Shown here: positions 1-9,938 of the stretch, one piece after another
How positions within the stretch are numbered: position 1 is the stretch's first letter
Layout of the letters: every line of letters starts with the position of its first letter
Position numbers and translations under genes: made by a program
The notes under the pieces: model-generated
Databases searched by the model: none
Told to the model about the DNA's origin: nothing
The model's input: the letters and a program-made list of their open reading frames with translations, nothing else
Source of the DNA: Bacteroidia bacterium
Lineage (GTDB): Bacteria > Bacteroidota > Bacteroidia > Flavobacteriales > Flavobacteriaceae
Assembly (NCBI GenBank): GCA_030430615.1
Contig: JAUIKV010000005.1
Span: 1-32,865, forward strand
Direction: 5' to 3'
Length of the DNA stretch: 32,865 nt

Positions 1-165
1 ATTCTGATGCAACAAATACCTGTTCTTCTCCTGCTCGAAATTCAGCGCTTGTTCAGGTGCCCTGAAAATTCCGAGGCAACCATCACAGGAGAAAAAGCGA
101 TGCTTCTCGTTAGAAAAGAAAGACTGGCCTTTTGATCCGCACAAGGGGCAGTTGTTTTCAGGCAT
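1..165 (-). CDS. N-terminal fragment of a zinc-ribbon protein (MPENNCPLCGSKGQSFFSNEKHRFFSCDGCLGIFRAPEQALNFEQEKNRYLLHQN...), possibly a SAM-dependent methyltransferase; truncated by window edge
   Basis: Open frame on the minus strand from ATG at 165 to the window edge; CPLC...CDGC motif; sits 7 bp from the upstream hydrolase stop. Confidence 0.5.
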   Translation of the reverse strand, partial: MPENNCPLCGSKGQSFFSNEKHRFFSCDGCLGIFRAPEQALNFEQEKNRYLLHQN

Positions 166-172
166 GAAGGGT

Positions 173-961
173 CTAATTTGAAACGCGTTCCAGGAACTGC
201 AGAAGATTCTGCTTAAGCTCATATCGGTTCTCAATATGACTCATGTGTCCGTCGTCGAATGTCACAGCTTCCACCCCGGGAAATTTCGTCTGAGCAATAA
301 GGGTTTCCATATCAAGTGCAGGATCCTGTCTCCCAATGATCATGAGTTTTGGATAGGTTCCGTTCTTAAAAATAGCGGATCGGTTTTTTCTGATCTTCAT
401 CCCTTTAAGTGCCGCCACGATGCCTTCCGGAGGTATGCGCAGGGCAACCTCTGTAACTTCCTTGACCTTGTCTGCCAACCTGTCCCGGTTCTCAGGAGCA
501 AACAAGCCGGGAATGGCTATCCTCACAAAGCTTTTGTGGTTGTTTTTGACGGCCTCCACCGCCCTGTCCCGATTGCGTTTTTTTTCTTCAGAGTCAGGCA
601 GAGAGGTTGAATTCATAAGAACCAGCCCGGTCAGATCTCCAGGATACAATTCGGCCATGGCCAGGGCGATGTAACCTCCCATGCTGTGTCCGATGACAGC
701 ATACCTGTCTATTTTTAGCTCTTCAATCACGGTCTTTACCATTTCTGCCTGATCCTCCATACTGTGGACCTCCCCTTGGCTCTCGGTCAAACCATGCCCC
801 AGCAGGTCAATTCGGACTACGCAATTCTTTTTGCTGAATTCAGGCTCCAGATCATCCCACATGGTCAGATCTTCAAGAAATCCGTGCAGGAGAACTACTG
901 CCGGACCACTCCCTGAACTTGTGTAGTGCACTTTGCGATTCTTGTATCTCGTTTTACTCAT
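173..961 (-). CDS. alpha/beta fold hydrolase
   Basis: VVLLHGFLED, GHSMGGYIAL nucleophile elbow, DDGHMSHIENR catalytic His region. Confidence 0.9.
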   Translation of the reverse strand: MSKTRYKNRKVHYTSSGSGPAVVLLHGFLEDLTMWDDLEPEFSKKNCVVRIDLLGHGLTESQGEVHSMEDQAEMVKTVIEELKIDRYAVIGHSMGGYIALAMAELYPGDLTGLVLMNSTSLPDSEEKKRNRDRAVEAVKNNHKSFVRIAIPGLFAPENRDRLADKVKEVTEVALRIPPEGIVAALKGMKIRKNRSAIFKNGTYPKLMIIGRQDPALDMETLIAQTKFPGVEAVTFDDGHMSHIENRYELKQNLLQFLERVSN

Positions 962-1029
962 TGGATTTTGAAACTGGATCTCCCGGTGAACTCAAATTTA
1001 CTGTATATTTAGCAAATCCCAGGAGGAAT

Positions 1030-2304
1030 ATGAAACAAACAAAGACGATTTTTGTTTATGGATTTGCTGTGTTCGCGGCTTTTTTCGGAGCCGGAAATCT
1101 CATTATTCCTCCCTATCTTGGATTGAAATCAGGGCCTGACTGGTGGCTCTCGGCTCTCGGCTTTTTTTTAACAGCTACGATCATTCCCCTTGGCGCTTTG
1201 ATGGCCTATTCGCGTTTGCAGGGAACGATGCTGGATTTTGGCAACAAGGTGTCACGGGGTTTCAGCCTTGTATTGTGCGTTTTAATCTATCTTATTGCTC
1301 TTTTATTGCCATGCCCCAGGACGGCCGCAGTTACCCACGAAATGGCTGTGGCCCCTTTTCTTGATTCCTCACCTCTGGTCACGAGCACGGTATATTTTAT
1401 CCTTGCCGCTATTTTTTCACTCAACCGCGGACGGGTCATGGACCTGATAGGAAAATATCTGACCCCGATAATCGGCTTGATACTGCTTGTTATAATCGGA
1501 ATCAAACTATTTTTCGATCAAGGCTCAGTCACTCAAGGTCATTTCCAGAATGCCCTGGTTTCAGGTTTCCTCGAGGGCTACCAGACCTATGATGCCCTTG
1601 CTGGTCTGCTCATGGGAGGGGTTCTGGTCATAACCATTCAGAATAGTGGAAAGGGAGTGGGTTTTGATGAAAAGAAGAGGCTCATTGCAGGCTCCGGACT
1701 TGTGGCCATGTCAGGTTTGTTTTTGATTTATGCAGGTTTGATCTATGCCGGATCAAGAATGGGCGTCTCTGCAGACGACACTATCGAGAGGACGGCGTTG
1801 CTGAGGTTGTTGGCTGAGACGTCACTCGGTGAAACCGGCTCCTTGTTTTTGAGCATGCTGGTTGGGGTGGCCTGTTTTACAACGGCTGTTGGGATCCTGG
1901 TCGGATCCGCAGATTTTTTCAAAGGGCTCTTTAAGGGCTCGGAACGCGCTTATCGAATAACGGTTGTGGCAGGGGCACTCGTCGGGATTCTAGTTGGGCA
2001 ATTGAATGTCACTTACATCATAAAAGTTGCCGTGCCGGTTCTGATGTTTATCTATCCCATAGTGATTGCATTGATTGTCCTTAATGTGATTCCCCGAAAA
2101 TGGGCTCCCCCTCAGGTATTTCGAACGGTGGTCCTGACTGCCTTCGTTTTCAGCATACCGGATTTTTTAGGATTTCTCCTTCCTGACTCATCGATTGTCA
2201 GCATTCAAAACCATATTCCTTTCGCCCAAGACGGACTGGGTTGGGTGCTACCTGCTTTGATCTCATTTGTTGCGGCAAACGTCTATGTGAAGGGCCTGAA
2301 TTAA
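1030..2304 (+). CDS. brnQ: branched-chain amino acid transport system II carrier protein (BrnQ/LIVCS family)
   Basis: MKQTKTIFVYGFAVFAAFFGAGNLIIPPYLG is typical of BrnQ; AGGAGGA Shine-Dalgarno just before ATG 1030; the longer ORF start at 919 is unlikely. Confidence 0.88.
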   Translation: MKQTKTIFVYGFAVFAAFFGAGNLIIPPYLGLKSGPDWWLSALGFFLTATIIPLGALMAYSRLQGTMLDFGNKVSRGFSLVLCVLIYLIALLLPCPRTAAVTHEMAVAPFLDSSPLVTSTVYFILAAIFSLNRGRVMDLIGKYLTPIIGLILLVIIGIKLFFDQGSVTQGHFQNALVSGFLEGYQTYDALAGLLMGGVLVITIQNSGKGVGFDEKKRLIAGSGLVAMSGLFLIYAGLIYAGSRMGVSADDTIERTALLRLLAETSLGETGSLFLSMLVGVACFTTAVGILVGSADFFKGLFKGSERAYRITVVAGALVGILVGQLNVTYIIKVAVPVLMFIYPIVIALIVLNVIPRKWAPPQVFRTVVLTAFVFSIPDFLGFLLPDSSIVSIQNHIPFAQDGLGWVLPALISFVAANVYVKGLN

Positions 2305-3596
2305 TTTCCCGCCATCCACTTCTCAATGTCATCGACTTCGATCGGGATGTTTTTCATCAGGTTGACAGGCTCTCCTTTTTCCTGGATGACATAGTCGTCC
2401 TCGAGACGGATTCCCAGTTTTTCATCGGGCAGGTAAATGCCGGGTTCAACCGTGAACACCATTCCGGCCTTCATCGGTTCGGTGAGGATTCCATAATCAT
2501 GCGTGTCCAGACCCATGTGATGGGAAGTGCCATGCATGAAGTATTTCTTGTAGGCCGGCCAGTCGGGATCTTCATTGTCGACTTCATCCTGTGTGATTAG
2601 CTTGAGTTTCAGCAGCTCTGCGGTCATCAACTTGCCTACCTCAACGTGATATTCGGCCCAGTCGTTTCCGGGTACCAGCATTTTTGCGGCCGCGTTTTTC
2701 ACGCGTAGCACAGCATTGTAGATTTCCTTCTGCCTTTCGGTGAATTTCCCTGAAACCGGGATGCAGCGGGTCATGTCGCTGGCGTAGTTTCCATAGCTGG
2801 CCCCAACATCCATCAGGATCATGTCACCGGATTTGCACTCCTGGTTGTTTTCGATATAGTGCAGGACGCAGGCGTTGTAGCCCGAGCCTACGATCGGAGT
2901 GTAGGCGAAACCATCTGCACGATTCCGGATGAATTCATGGATGTACTCGGCTTCAATCTCGTATTCCATCACTCCCGGCTTTACAAAGCCAAGAACCCTT
3001 TTAAATCCCTTTTCGGTAATGTCACAGGCTTTTTGGATGAGCTCAATCTCTTCGGGTTCCTTAACGGAGCGAAGGCGTTGAAGGATGGGTTGGCACCTTC
3101 GGTAGTCGTGAGCCGGGTATTTCTCCTTCAGCCATTTGATGAAACGGGCATCACGTGTCTCGGTTTCTACGTTTGCGCGGTAGTGCTCATTGGTATTGAC
3201 ATAAACAGATTCGGCCTGGGTCATCAGTTCAAACAGCACCTTTTCCATTTCGTGGAGCCAGTAGACTGTTTTGATCCCCGAGGTTTCAAACGCTTTCTCC
3301 CGGGTCAATTTTTCTCCTTCCCAAACTGCGATGCGCTCGTCGGTTTCCTTCAGGAACAGGATTTCGCGGTTTTTTTCTTTCGGGCAATCCGGGAAAATCA
3401 CAAGAACACTCTCTTCCTGGTCTACACCAGACAGGTAAAAGATATCCCTTTGTTGTTGAAAAGGCATGGTGCTGTCGGCACTGATTGGATAAATGTCGTT
3501 GGAGTTTAGAATTGCCATGGAATTCGACACCATGTGCTCTGAAAATTTCTTTCTGTTGCGAACGAACAGATTGCTGTCAATCGGATGGTATTTCAT
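2301..3596 (-). CDS. pepP: aminopeptidase P family protein (Xaa-Pro aminopeptidase, M24B)
   Basis: MDVGASYGNYASDMTR, HGTSHHMGLDTHD, FTVEPGIYLP, GIRLEDDYVI metal-ligand motifs. Confidence 0.92.
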   Translation of the reverse strand: MKYHPIDSNLFVRNRKKFSEHMVSNSMAILNSNDIYPISADSTMPFQQQRDIFYLSGVDQEESVLVIFPDCPKEKNREILFLKETDERIAVWEGEKLTREKAFETSGIKTVYWLHEMEKVLFELMTQAESVYVNTNEHYRANVETETRDARFIKWLKEKYPAHDYRRCQPILQRLRSVKEPEEIELIQKACDITEKGFKRVLGFVKPGVMEYEIEAEYIHEFIRNRADGFAYTPIVGSGYNACVLHYIENNQECKSGDMILMDVGASYGNYASDMTRCIPVSGKFTERQKEIYNAVLRVKNAAAKMLVPGNDWAEYHVEVGKLMTAELLKLKLITQDEVDNEDPDWPAYKKYFMHGTSHHMGLDTHDYGILTEPMKAGMVFTVEPGIYLPDEKLGIRLEDDYVIQEKGEPVNLMKNIPIEVDDIEKWMAGN

Positions 3597-3781
3597 AAGT
3601 TAAAACTTGTGCTCAGATCAAATTTAGGCATTTATTTTAGTTCCTCATAGGTCAAGAAGATCCAAAGATTTTGATTTTTTAACACTTTTCCCATGCTGGC
3701 AGTCTTTCGCTGTTCTCCGCTTCTTTCAGCGTTATTTTTGGTATATTGCGGTTCAATATTACAAAGAAGTTTCTGATTAGA

Positions 3782-4603
3782 ATGCATGTCAAACTGGTAA
3801 AATATCCGCAGCTTTTCCTGTTGTTTTTTCTAGGTATAACCTCCCTGGTCTTTTCACAGGACTACCTTCCGGACACCCCCAAATTTCAGACCAGCATGTA
3901 CGATTACGCCAACATGATGGACAAGGGCCAGTCGAAGCGACTCGAGCAGAAGCTCATACGCTACAGCGACACCACCTCAACCCAGATTGTTGTGATCACC
4001 ATAAATTCCCTTGAAGGGAACGATATAGCTCTTTATGCGACCGAATTGGCCCACAAATGGGGCATTGGCCAGGAAGGCAAAGACAATGGGATTGTGATCC
4101 TTGTCTCAAAGAACGACCGGAAGGTGACCATTCGAACCGGTTATGGCGTGGAACATCTGCTTACTGACGCCTTGTCCCGTCGTATTATAGAGAATGTGAT
4201 CACACCGGCCTTCAAAGAAGGAGATTTTTACGGTGGGCTCGACCGTGCTGCAGATGTCATATTTGAAATTTTAAATGGCGAATACCAGGGTGAGAGACAG
4301 GATGACGGCCCGGGTGGAAGGTTTCCTGCTTTTCTGATCGTATTGATCTTTATCATTTTCATGATCATCCTGTCGAATCGAAATCGAAGAGGCGGAGGAA
4401 ACAACAGGGGCAGAAGAGGCGGTTTCTCCCTGCTCGATGCCATCATTCTTAGTCATGCGGGTCGTGGAAACTTCGGTGGAGGAGGCTTCGGGCGCTCAAG
4501 AGGCGGTGGCTTCGGTGGTGGCGGCTTCGGAGGCGGTGGTGGCTTCGGAGGCGGCTTTGGTGGCGGCGGCTTCGGCGGTGGTGGAGCCAGTGGAGGCTGG
4601 TGA
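3782..4603 (+). CDS. TPM-domain (YgcG-like) secreted/membrane protein with Gly/Phe-rich C-terminus
   Basis: Signal peptide, DYANMMD...Q...L, GIGQEGKDNGIVILVSKNDRKVTIRTGYG, TM segment, then GGGFGGGGFGGG tail; start chosen at ATG 3782 rather than TTG 3746. Confidence 0.85.
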   Translation: MHVKLVKYPQLFLLFFLGITSLVFSQDYLPDTPKFQTSMYDYANMMDKGQSKRLEQKLIRYSDTTSTQIVVITINSLEGNDIALYATELAHKWGIGQEGKDNGIVILVSKNDRKVTIRTGYGVEHLLTDALSRRIIENVITPAFKEGDFYGGLDRAADVIFEILNGEYQGERQDDGPGGRFPAFLIVLIFIIFMIILSNRNRRGGGNNRGRRGGFSLLDAIILSHAGRGNFGGGGFGRSRGGGFGGGGFGGGGGFGGGFGGGGFGGGGASGGW

Positions 4604-4617
4604 TTAATGCTGTCCCT

Positions 4618-5403
4618 TCAACGAGGAATCACGTTTCCTCCGGTAGCTGCCAAATAGCCTGCCAGAGCTCCCAAAATATTCATGCTGCAGTGAATGATGA
4701 TTCCCAGGTATACATTCTGTTTTTTCCAGACAACCCAACTTAAAATAATACCTACAGCTGTAATGGCAAGGTAATTATGAGGTTGCCAAAAGTGATAAAG
4801 GCCGAAAAACAATCCGTTCAGAACAGGTGCCCAATTCTTCAAATAGGCCATTCTGGGAAGGAGATATCCTCGAAAGAATAGTTCCTCCACTACTGGTCCG
4901 ACAATGCCATCTATAAAAATGCCGACCAAAAACATTTTGGCGATCAGTTCTGTGTCTATCGTTCCGAATCCCGGATCGAAGTACCATTGTGGGAGCCAGG
5001 AAAACAGATTTTCTTTTAAATAAAGGCCCACCGGATAGAAGGGCACGTAAACTATGAAACACGCCGCAAATCCAACGAGTGACCAGATCAGATATTCTTT
5101 CCAGGAGAGTTTCCTGGTATAGTAAATGACATTTTTCAGACTGAGTTTTCCATTGAGTGATTTCCCTTTCAAAAACAAATGAGTCAGCCCTACAGGAGCT
5201 AAGACAAAGATTTCAGCCACAAGAAGAGCAGTCAGTCCGGGGTATCCGTTCATCACAAGGGGCTTGCTTAACAGCACATAAAAAAGAGTGATAAGAACTC
5301 CAGGATAGAAGTGATAGAGCAATTGTTTGTTGAATGTGATTTGATCATCATTGATGTTGAACTTGTTTTTCATGATTGAAGACATTTGATTATTTAGTCT
5401 CAA
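4618..5403 (-). CDS. CPBP family intramembrane glutamic endopeptidase
   Basis: PVVEELFFRGYLLPR (EExxxR) plus FGLYHFW motif, multiple TM segments; start may be internal (MKNKFN...). Confidence 0.83.
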   Translation of the reverse strand: MRLNNQMSSIMKNKFNINDDQITFNKQLLYHFYPGVLITLFYVLLSKPLVMNGYPGLTALLVAEIFVLAPVGLTHLFLKGKSLNGKLSLKNVIYYTRKLSWKEYLIWSLVGFAACFIVYVPFYPVGLYLKENLFSWLPQWYFDPGFGTIDTELIAKMFLVGIFIDGIVGPVVEELFFRGYLLPRMAYLKNWAPVLNGLFFGLYHFWQPHNYLAITAVGIILSWVVWKKQNVYLGIIIHCSMNILGALAGYLAATGGNVIPR

Positions 5404-5491
5404 ATCTCAGAAGTTTACTGATATAAGTAGTACGAATACGCGAAGTCGAACGAATTAAATGCGTACGAGATCATGCAGGAAAGAATCGAAC

Positions 5492-6595
5492 TCAGTTCAG
5501 GTTCATGAATTCGGTTGGAGTGAGTCCAGTTCTTTTTTTAAACTGTGTGTTGAATGAAGACTTGGAACTGAACCCAACATCAAACATCACTTCAAGGACA
5601 GTGAGATTTGGGTCTTCATTCTTTGTGAATATTTCTTTTGCAGTGTCGATGCGATACCCGTTGACCAAATCAAAAAAATTCCTTTTGAGACGGGTATTAA
5701 TTACTTGTGAGACCTTCCGACGGTTAAAACTCAATCTATTGGAAAGGTCGTCCAAATTGAATTCAGGATCCAAAAAGGGTTTCTCTTTGTCGAAAACCTC
5801 ATAGATCAATTCAGCTATTTTCTGTGATTCAAGGTCGGTCAAATCGGAAACACGAGATTTTTCGTTTTCCAGAGGATTTTGCCAGGGTACAGGCCTCCTC
5901 ATGGCTTTGATCATGATTCCAGCTATCACCACACCCATAGTAAGGATGGTTATTGGAAGAGCGATATTGAGATAACTGTCCGGATGGAAAAAATGAAAGA
6001 TATCTGAAAAAATCGACAGAGAAAGTATAATTAGGAAGGCGTTCAATAAACTGTTTAACCAGGATATATCGTGGTTGGAGTAGAAATTGTTTAAATCAAT
6101 AGTGGTTTTATTGACTTGTCGTTTCGAAAGGAGAATGTAGGTTATTATGTGCGCGTATGCAATAACGATCATTGGCGCAGCCTGAATCGGAGTATAATTC
6201 GAGAGAATGTCTCTCAGTATTCCACTTTTTGAATCCGACGGCAATCTGTGAAAGAGAAAGGCGATTAAACATAGGTAAAGTACAAAAGGCAGGAAATGGA
6301 GAAAGATTTTAAAGTTCATCTTTAACTTGCCTCTGGTTATTTCGCAAGTGTAAAGGTAGAGAAGGGGTCCATACAGGAATACAATTGAATCTCCCCACAA
6401 GGCGAAATCAGGATGGTCATAATAATAGCCGTTAATGAGAAGGATTCCATCTAAAAAATCGAAAGACCATAACAGGAAGAATATCCCTAAAATTCGATTT
6501 GCCCTCGGATTGCCAGATTCATTCATGAGCGAGAAAGCCCCAAACAGAGTGAAAAGGGTGATGCAAATGATCGATGCAACGATTACTGGATCCAT
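5492..6595 (-). CDS. AraC-family transcriptional regulator with N-terminal membrane domain
   Basis: C-terminal HTH_18 (RLSFNRRKVSQVINTRLKRNFFDLVNGYRI...VGFSSKSSFNTQFKKRTGLTPTEF), N-terminal multi-TM. Confidence 0.88.
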   Translation of the reverse strand: MDPVIVASIICITLFTLFGAFSLMNESGNPRANRILGIFFLLWSFDFLDGILLINGYYYDHPDFALWGDSIVFLYGPLLYLYTCEITRGKLKMNFKIFLHFLPFVLYLCLIAFLFHRLPSDSKSGILRDILSNYTPIQAAPMIVIAYAHIITYILLSKRQVNKTTIDLNNFYSNHDISWLNSLLNAFLIILSLSIFSDIFHFFHPDSYLNIALPITILTMGVVIAGIMIKAMRRPVPWQNPLENEKSRVSDLTDLESQKIAELIYEVFDKEKPFLDPEFNLDDLSNRLSFNRRKVSQVINTRLKRNFFDLVNGYRIDTAKEIFTKNEDPNLTVLEVMFDVGFSSKSSFNTQFKKRTGLTPTEFMNLN

Positions 6596-6630
6596 GAGCT
6601 TGGAGGAATTCGAATCATTGATGTCCAGCT

Positions 6631-7338
6631 TCAGTCTTCGAGCTGAAAGTCGAAAGTGGACACGACCCGAACGATTTTGATTTGCGGCGTATTCTGATCC
6701 CGGTCATTTATCGAAAACAGGCCTTGTCTTGCGATACGAATCTCTCCGACTTCTGAATTTGAGTCACGAGCAAATTTTTCCGCAACTTCCCTTGCATTTT
6801 TGGTAGCTTCTTCGATCATCGAGGGTTTCAATTCGTTCAGTCCGGTGAAGACGTATTCGATGGGTCTCCACTGGTTTTTTGATCCCAGGACGATGCCTTT
6901 GGACATCAATTCCAGGGACGCTTCGAGGGCCTTCTGCAACTTTTCGATCTCGCGCGTGCGGACGGTAAAGTCAGATTGGGCCACATAGCGAAAGCGATTG
7001 TTTTGTCCAGTATTGTACTGATTTGCATTGGCGTCACTGATGTTCACCATGCCCCGCGTTATATCTTCCGATTTAAAACCCTGTTTGACAAAAAACTGGT
7101 AAACATCTTCATTCTGTTTTTCCAACTGCCCCTTGAGGGTGGCGAGATCATTGCCCGTCAGCACAATGCTGATGGGCCAAACGGCCAGGTCCGCGTTAAC
7201 CTCTCGCTCGGAAAGTCCTTTGACCTGTACATAGCGATCATACTGTTTTCCTGTTTTGTGCATGTTTCCTACAAAATAGCCGGCAATGACAATCGCCAGA
7301 GCGAGGACAACAACTTTGAGCCAATCTAAGTTTTTCAT
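6631..7338 (-). CDS. SIMPL (DUF541) domain-containing protein
   Basis: N-terminal TM, VKGLSEREVNADLAVWPISI...; YVFTGLNELKPSMIEEATKNAREVAEKFA. Confidence 0.85.
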   Translation of the reverse strand: MKNLDWLKVVVLALAIVIAGYFVGNMHKTGKQYDRYVQVKGLSEREVNADLAVWPISIVLTGNDLATLKGQLEKQNEDVYQFFVKQGFKSEDITRGMVNISDANANQYNTGQNNRFRYVAQSDFTVRTREIEKLQKALEASLELMSKGIVLGSKNQWRPIEYVFTGLNELKPSMIEEATKNAREVAEKFARDSNSEVGEIRIARQGLFSINDRDQNTPQIKIVRVVSTFDFQLED

Positions 7339-7373
7339 ATTCTTCTCTTTCTTTTATTTACAGTTAGCCAAAG

Positions 7374-8435
7374 CTACATCTGTACATCGTATTCCTCCGG
7401 AAATTGTTTCGGAATAGTTTCGTCATCTTCGTCGATCAACTGCCTCATGTCGATCTCAATGCTTCTTGAAATAGTGGAAATCGGCACGTCATTGGCCGAT
7501 CCTTCAAAGGGGTTTTCACCAACCGTCCCGATCCGCATCATCGTGTGAAATACCCAGGAAACAACGCCACAAAATGGCACAACCAGCCAGATGAACATGC
7601 TGCCGATTTTGGGAAAATCATCAATCAACGCTTCATCAATATCAGCGAATTCTGGTACCAGCCCAATGGGCAGGAGCAGAAGAAAAGTCCATACAAAGTA
7701 ATTGGACAGGGAAGCGTATTGCCTGGGGTAAGGAAAATTCTTGATGCGTTCAGCTTTGCCCTGAAGCGTAAAAAGCTCTTCCAGGGTATTTTCCAACGAA
7801 AGAAAGGCGAACTCCCAGATGAGGAGCTTTTCCTTGAGCTCTCGAATGTGCTTGGACTGCAGATACAAGAGAGCGGCGGCCTTGTTGTTTTTACTCAGGA
7901 TGTATTTCAATTCATCGGGTTCCAAATAGTCGCCAAGGTCGTCTTTCAGGGAGGAGATCCTTTCCGGGATATGAGCTTTACGAGACCATTCCCTGTTGGT
8001 TCTGTGCTTTTCGAATATTTCCCATTTTCGCGGTTCTCTCATGGCGTGACGCATTGCTGTCAGCCAGGCGAAATGCCTGAAATTCAATATTTTGATTTGC
8101 TGACGAACCTCATCATCGCTGACTGTAGAGCTGCAATGCTCATTGCTGACCATGTCTTTTACCTTCATACCCCAGGTTCTGGAGGAATTTACAATTCCAC
8201 CATAGATCTTTCGAGCTTCCCAGATTCTTCCATAGGCAGCATCATTTTGAAAACCCAGAATGAAGGCCACAGCGGTACCGATCAGGGCGACAGGGGTCCA
8301 GGGAATGTCGAGGAAGGTGAAACCAAATACATCATACAGCACAGTGATCATCAGGGCGTAGAGCAGGAAAAAGATGGATTCCTTACGCGTCCAGATTACC
8401 ATGTCCTTGATCGAGTATCTCTCTTTCGTCAGCAT
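7374..8435 (-). CDS. bestrophin-family channel-like protein
   Basis: W-RKES-FFLLYALMITVLYD...AFILGFQNDAAYGRIWEARKIYGGIVNSSRTWG characteristic of bacterial bestrophin homologues. Confidence 0.87.
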   Translation of the reverse strand: MLTKERYSIKDMVIWTRKESIFFLLYALMITVLYDVFGFTFLDIPWTPVALIGTAVAFILGFQNDAAYGRIWEARKIYGGIVNSSRTWGMKVKDMVSNEHCSSTVSDDEVRQQIKILNFRHFAWLTAMRHAMREPRKWEIFEKHRTNREWSRKAHIPERISSLKDDLGDYLEPDELKYILSKNNKAAALLYLQSKHIRELKEKLLIWEFAFLSLENTLEELFTLQGKAERIKNFPYPRQYASLSNYFVWTFLLLLPIGLVPEFADIDEALIDDFPKIGSMFIWLVVPFCGVVSWVFHTMMRIGTVGENPFEGSANDVPISTISRSIEIDMRQLIDEDDETIPKQFPEEYDVQM

Positions 8436-8459
8436 GTTTTAAATCGACTGCTTGTTAGT

Positions 8460-9884
8460 TTACTTCCTGTAGTCCAGTGCAGGAGCTCTGTCACCCAACA
8501 ACGGGGTATACACGAAATCTGCCCCACGGCGCTCCAAGAACTCTTCCTTTGCTTTGGTGATGATTCCGGGGTCACTGAATAATTTTTCAGCCGTCAGGGC
8601 AAGTGTTTTCGCCGCGACCATCATTCCTTTGTTGCCAATGCTCGTACCTCCGGTAGCCACGGCTTGCCAGCTGTGTGCAGGTGTTCCAGGCACCCATGTT
8701 GCGGCAGACATGCCGACGGTGGGCACGTTAAAACTGACGTCTCCTACATCTGTTGAGCCCCTGGGGGTGCCGACTTCTTTATAAGTTTCAATCGCTGCCG
8801 CTTTCTCCGCATCCGCGGCGTCCTGACCTAAGGTTATGGCAATTTTGTCCGCAAAGCCCTTTTCTTCCGCTGAATATTCCACTCCACCGACACTGACCAG
8901 CTGATCGTACATCACTTTTTGCAACGTGAGATTGGGCAGCAGCTCATGGGTTCCTCCGATCATCTCGTAATCCATGGTTGTTCCTGTTCCCAGGGCGGCA
9001 CCTTCAGCAGCCTTAACGATTCGATCGAAGATGTCAATTACCACGTCCCTGCGCGTATGTCTGGCATAATAATAAACCTCAGCGAAGTTCGGCACTACAT
9101 TGGGAGCTTTGCCCCCGTCAGTTATAACATAGTGTATGCGGGCATCCTGAGGGATATGCTCACGCATCATATTGACCATCATGTTCATTCCCTCAACTCC
9201 ATCAAGGGCTGATCTTCCCTTGTGAGGTGCCCCTGCCGCATGAGCCGAAACTCCGTAGAAACGAAATTTGGCTGATTTATTGGCCAGGGCAGCTCCTGCA
9301 TTCGACTGGTTGCGGTCGCCCGGATGCCAGTGAAGAACGGCATCTACGTCATTGAACAGACCTCCCCGCACCATGTAGACTTTTCCGGATCCACCTTCTT
9401 CCGCCGGAGTGCCATAAAATCGTATCGTTCCCTTCACCTTGTTTTTCTTCATCCAGTTTTTGACAGCAATGGCGGCGGCTGTCGAAGCCGTTCCAAACAA
9501 GTGGTGACCGCAAGCATGTCCTGCCGCCTTTCCGGCCGATTTCTTCTCGGGGACGCGTTCTTGAGAGAGTCCGGGAAGCGCATCGAATTCACCGAGTATG
9601 GCAACCACGGGTGCTCCCGATCCGAATTCGGCGACGAATGCAGTTGGAATGCCAGCTACGCCACTTTTTATGGCAAAGCCTTCATCGGAGAGTGTTTTTT
9701 GAAGCAACGCACTTGATTGCTCTTCGAGGTAGCCCATTTCAGCGTAGTCCCAAATTTGTTGGGCAATCACGCCATAGGCTTCTTTGTTTTTTTCGAGTTC
9801 TTTGATGATGGAGGCATCGCCTTTCTGAGCAAGAATTGCCATTTGGGCGAATGCCAGAAGGATGAGCAGGGTAATTTTTTTCAT
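8460..9884 (-). CDS. M20 family amidohydrolase (AbgB-like), secreted
   Basis: Signal peptide; AILGEFDALPGLSQ, AGHACGHHLFGTAS, GTPAEEGGSGKVYM. Confidence 0.88.
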   Translation of the reverse strand: MKKITLLILLAFAQMAILAQKGDASIIKELEKNKEAYGVIAQQIWDYAEMGYLEEQSSALLQKTLSDEGFAIKSGVAGIPTAFVAEFGSGAPVVAILGEFDALPGLSQERVPEKKSAGKAAGHACGHHLFGTASTAAAIAVKNWMKKNKVKGTIRFYGTPAEEGGSGKVYMVRGGLFNDVDAVLHWHPGDRNQSNAGAALANKSAKFRFYGVSAHAAGAPHKGRSALDGVEGMNMMVNMMREHIPQDARIHYVITDGGKAPNVVPNFAEVYYYARHTRRDVVIDIFDRIVKAAEGAALGTGTTMDYEMIGGTHELLPNLTLQKVMYDQLVSVGGVEYSAEEKGFADKIAITLGQDAADAEKAAAIETYKEVGTPRGSTDVGDVSFNVPTVGMSAATWVPGTPAHSWQAVATGGTSIGNKGMMVAAKTLALTAEKLFSDPGIITKAKEEFLERRGADFVYTPLLGDRAPALDYRK

Positions 9885-9938
9885 ACTGTTTCTAGCGTAA
9901 ATAATTGATTTCGCTAAAAATAGTAAATAATTCCCGTC

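Noticed and set aside
4228-4456. Minus-strand ORFs antisense to the TPM gene
   Set aside because: Low-complexity antisense frames over a well-supported CDS
4474-4603. GGT/GGC-rich repeats as a separate repeat element
   Set aside because: They encode the Gly/Phe-rich tail common in TPM-domain proteins
7545-8582. 345-aa plus-strand ORF opposite the bestrophin gene
   Set aside because: No recognisable domains; antisense shadow of a clear bestrophin CDS and the end of the amidohydrolase
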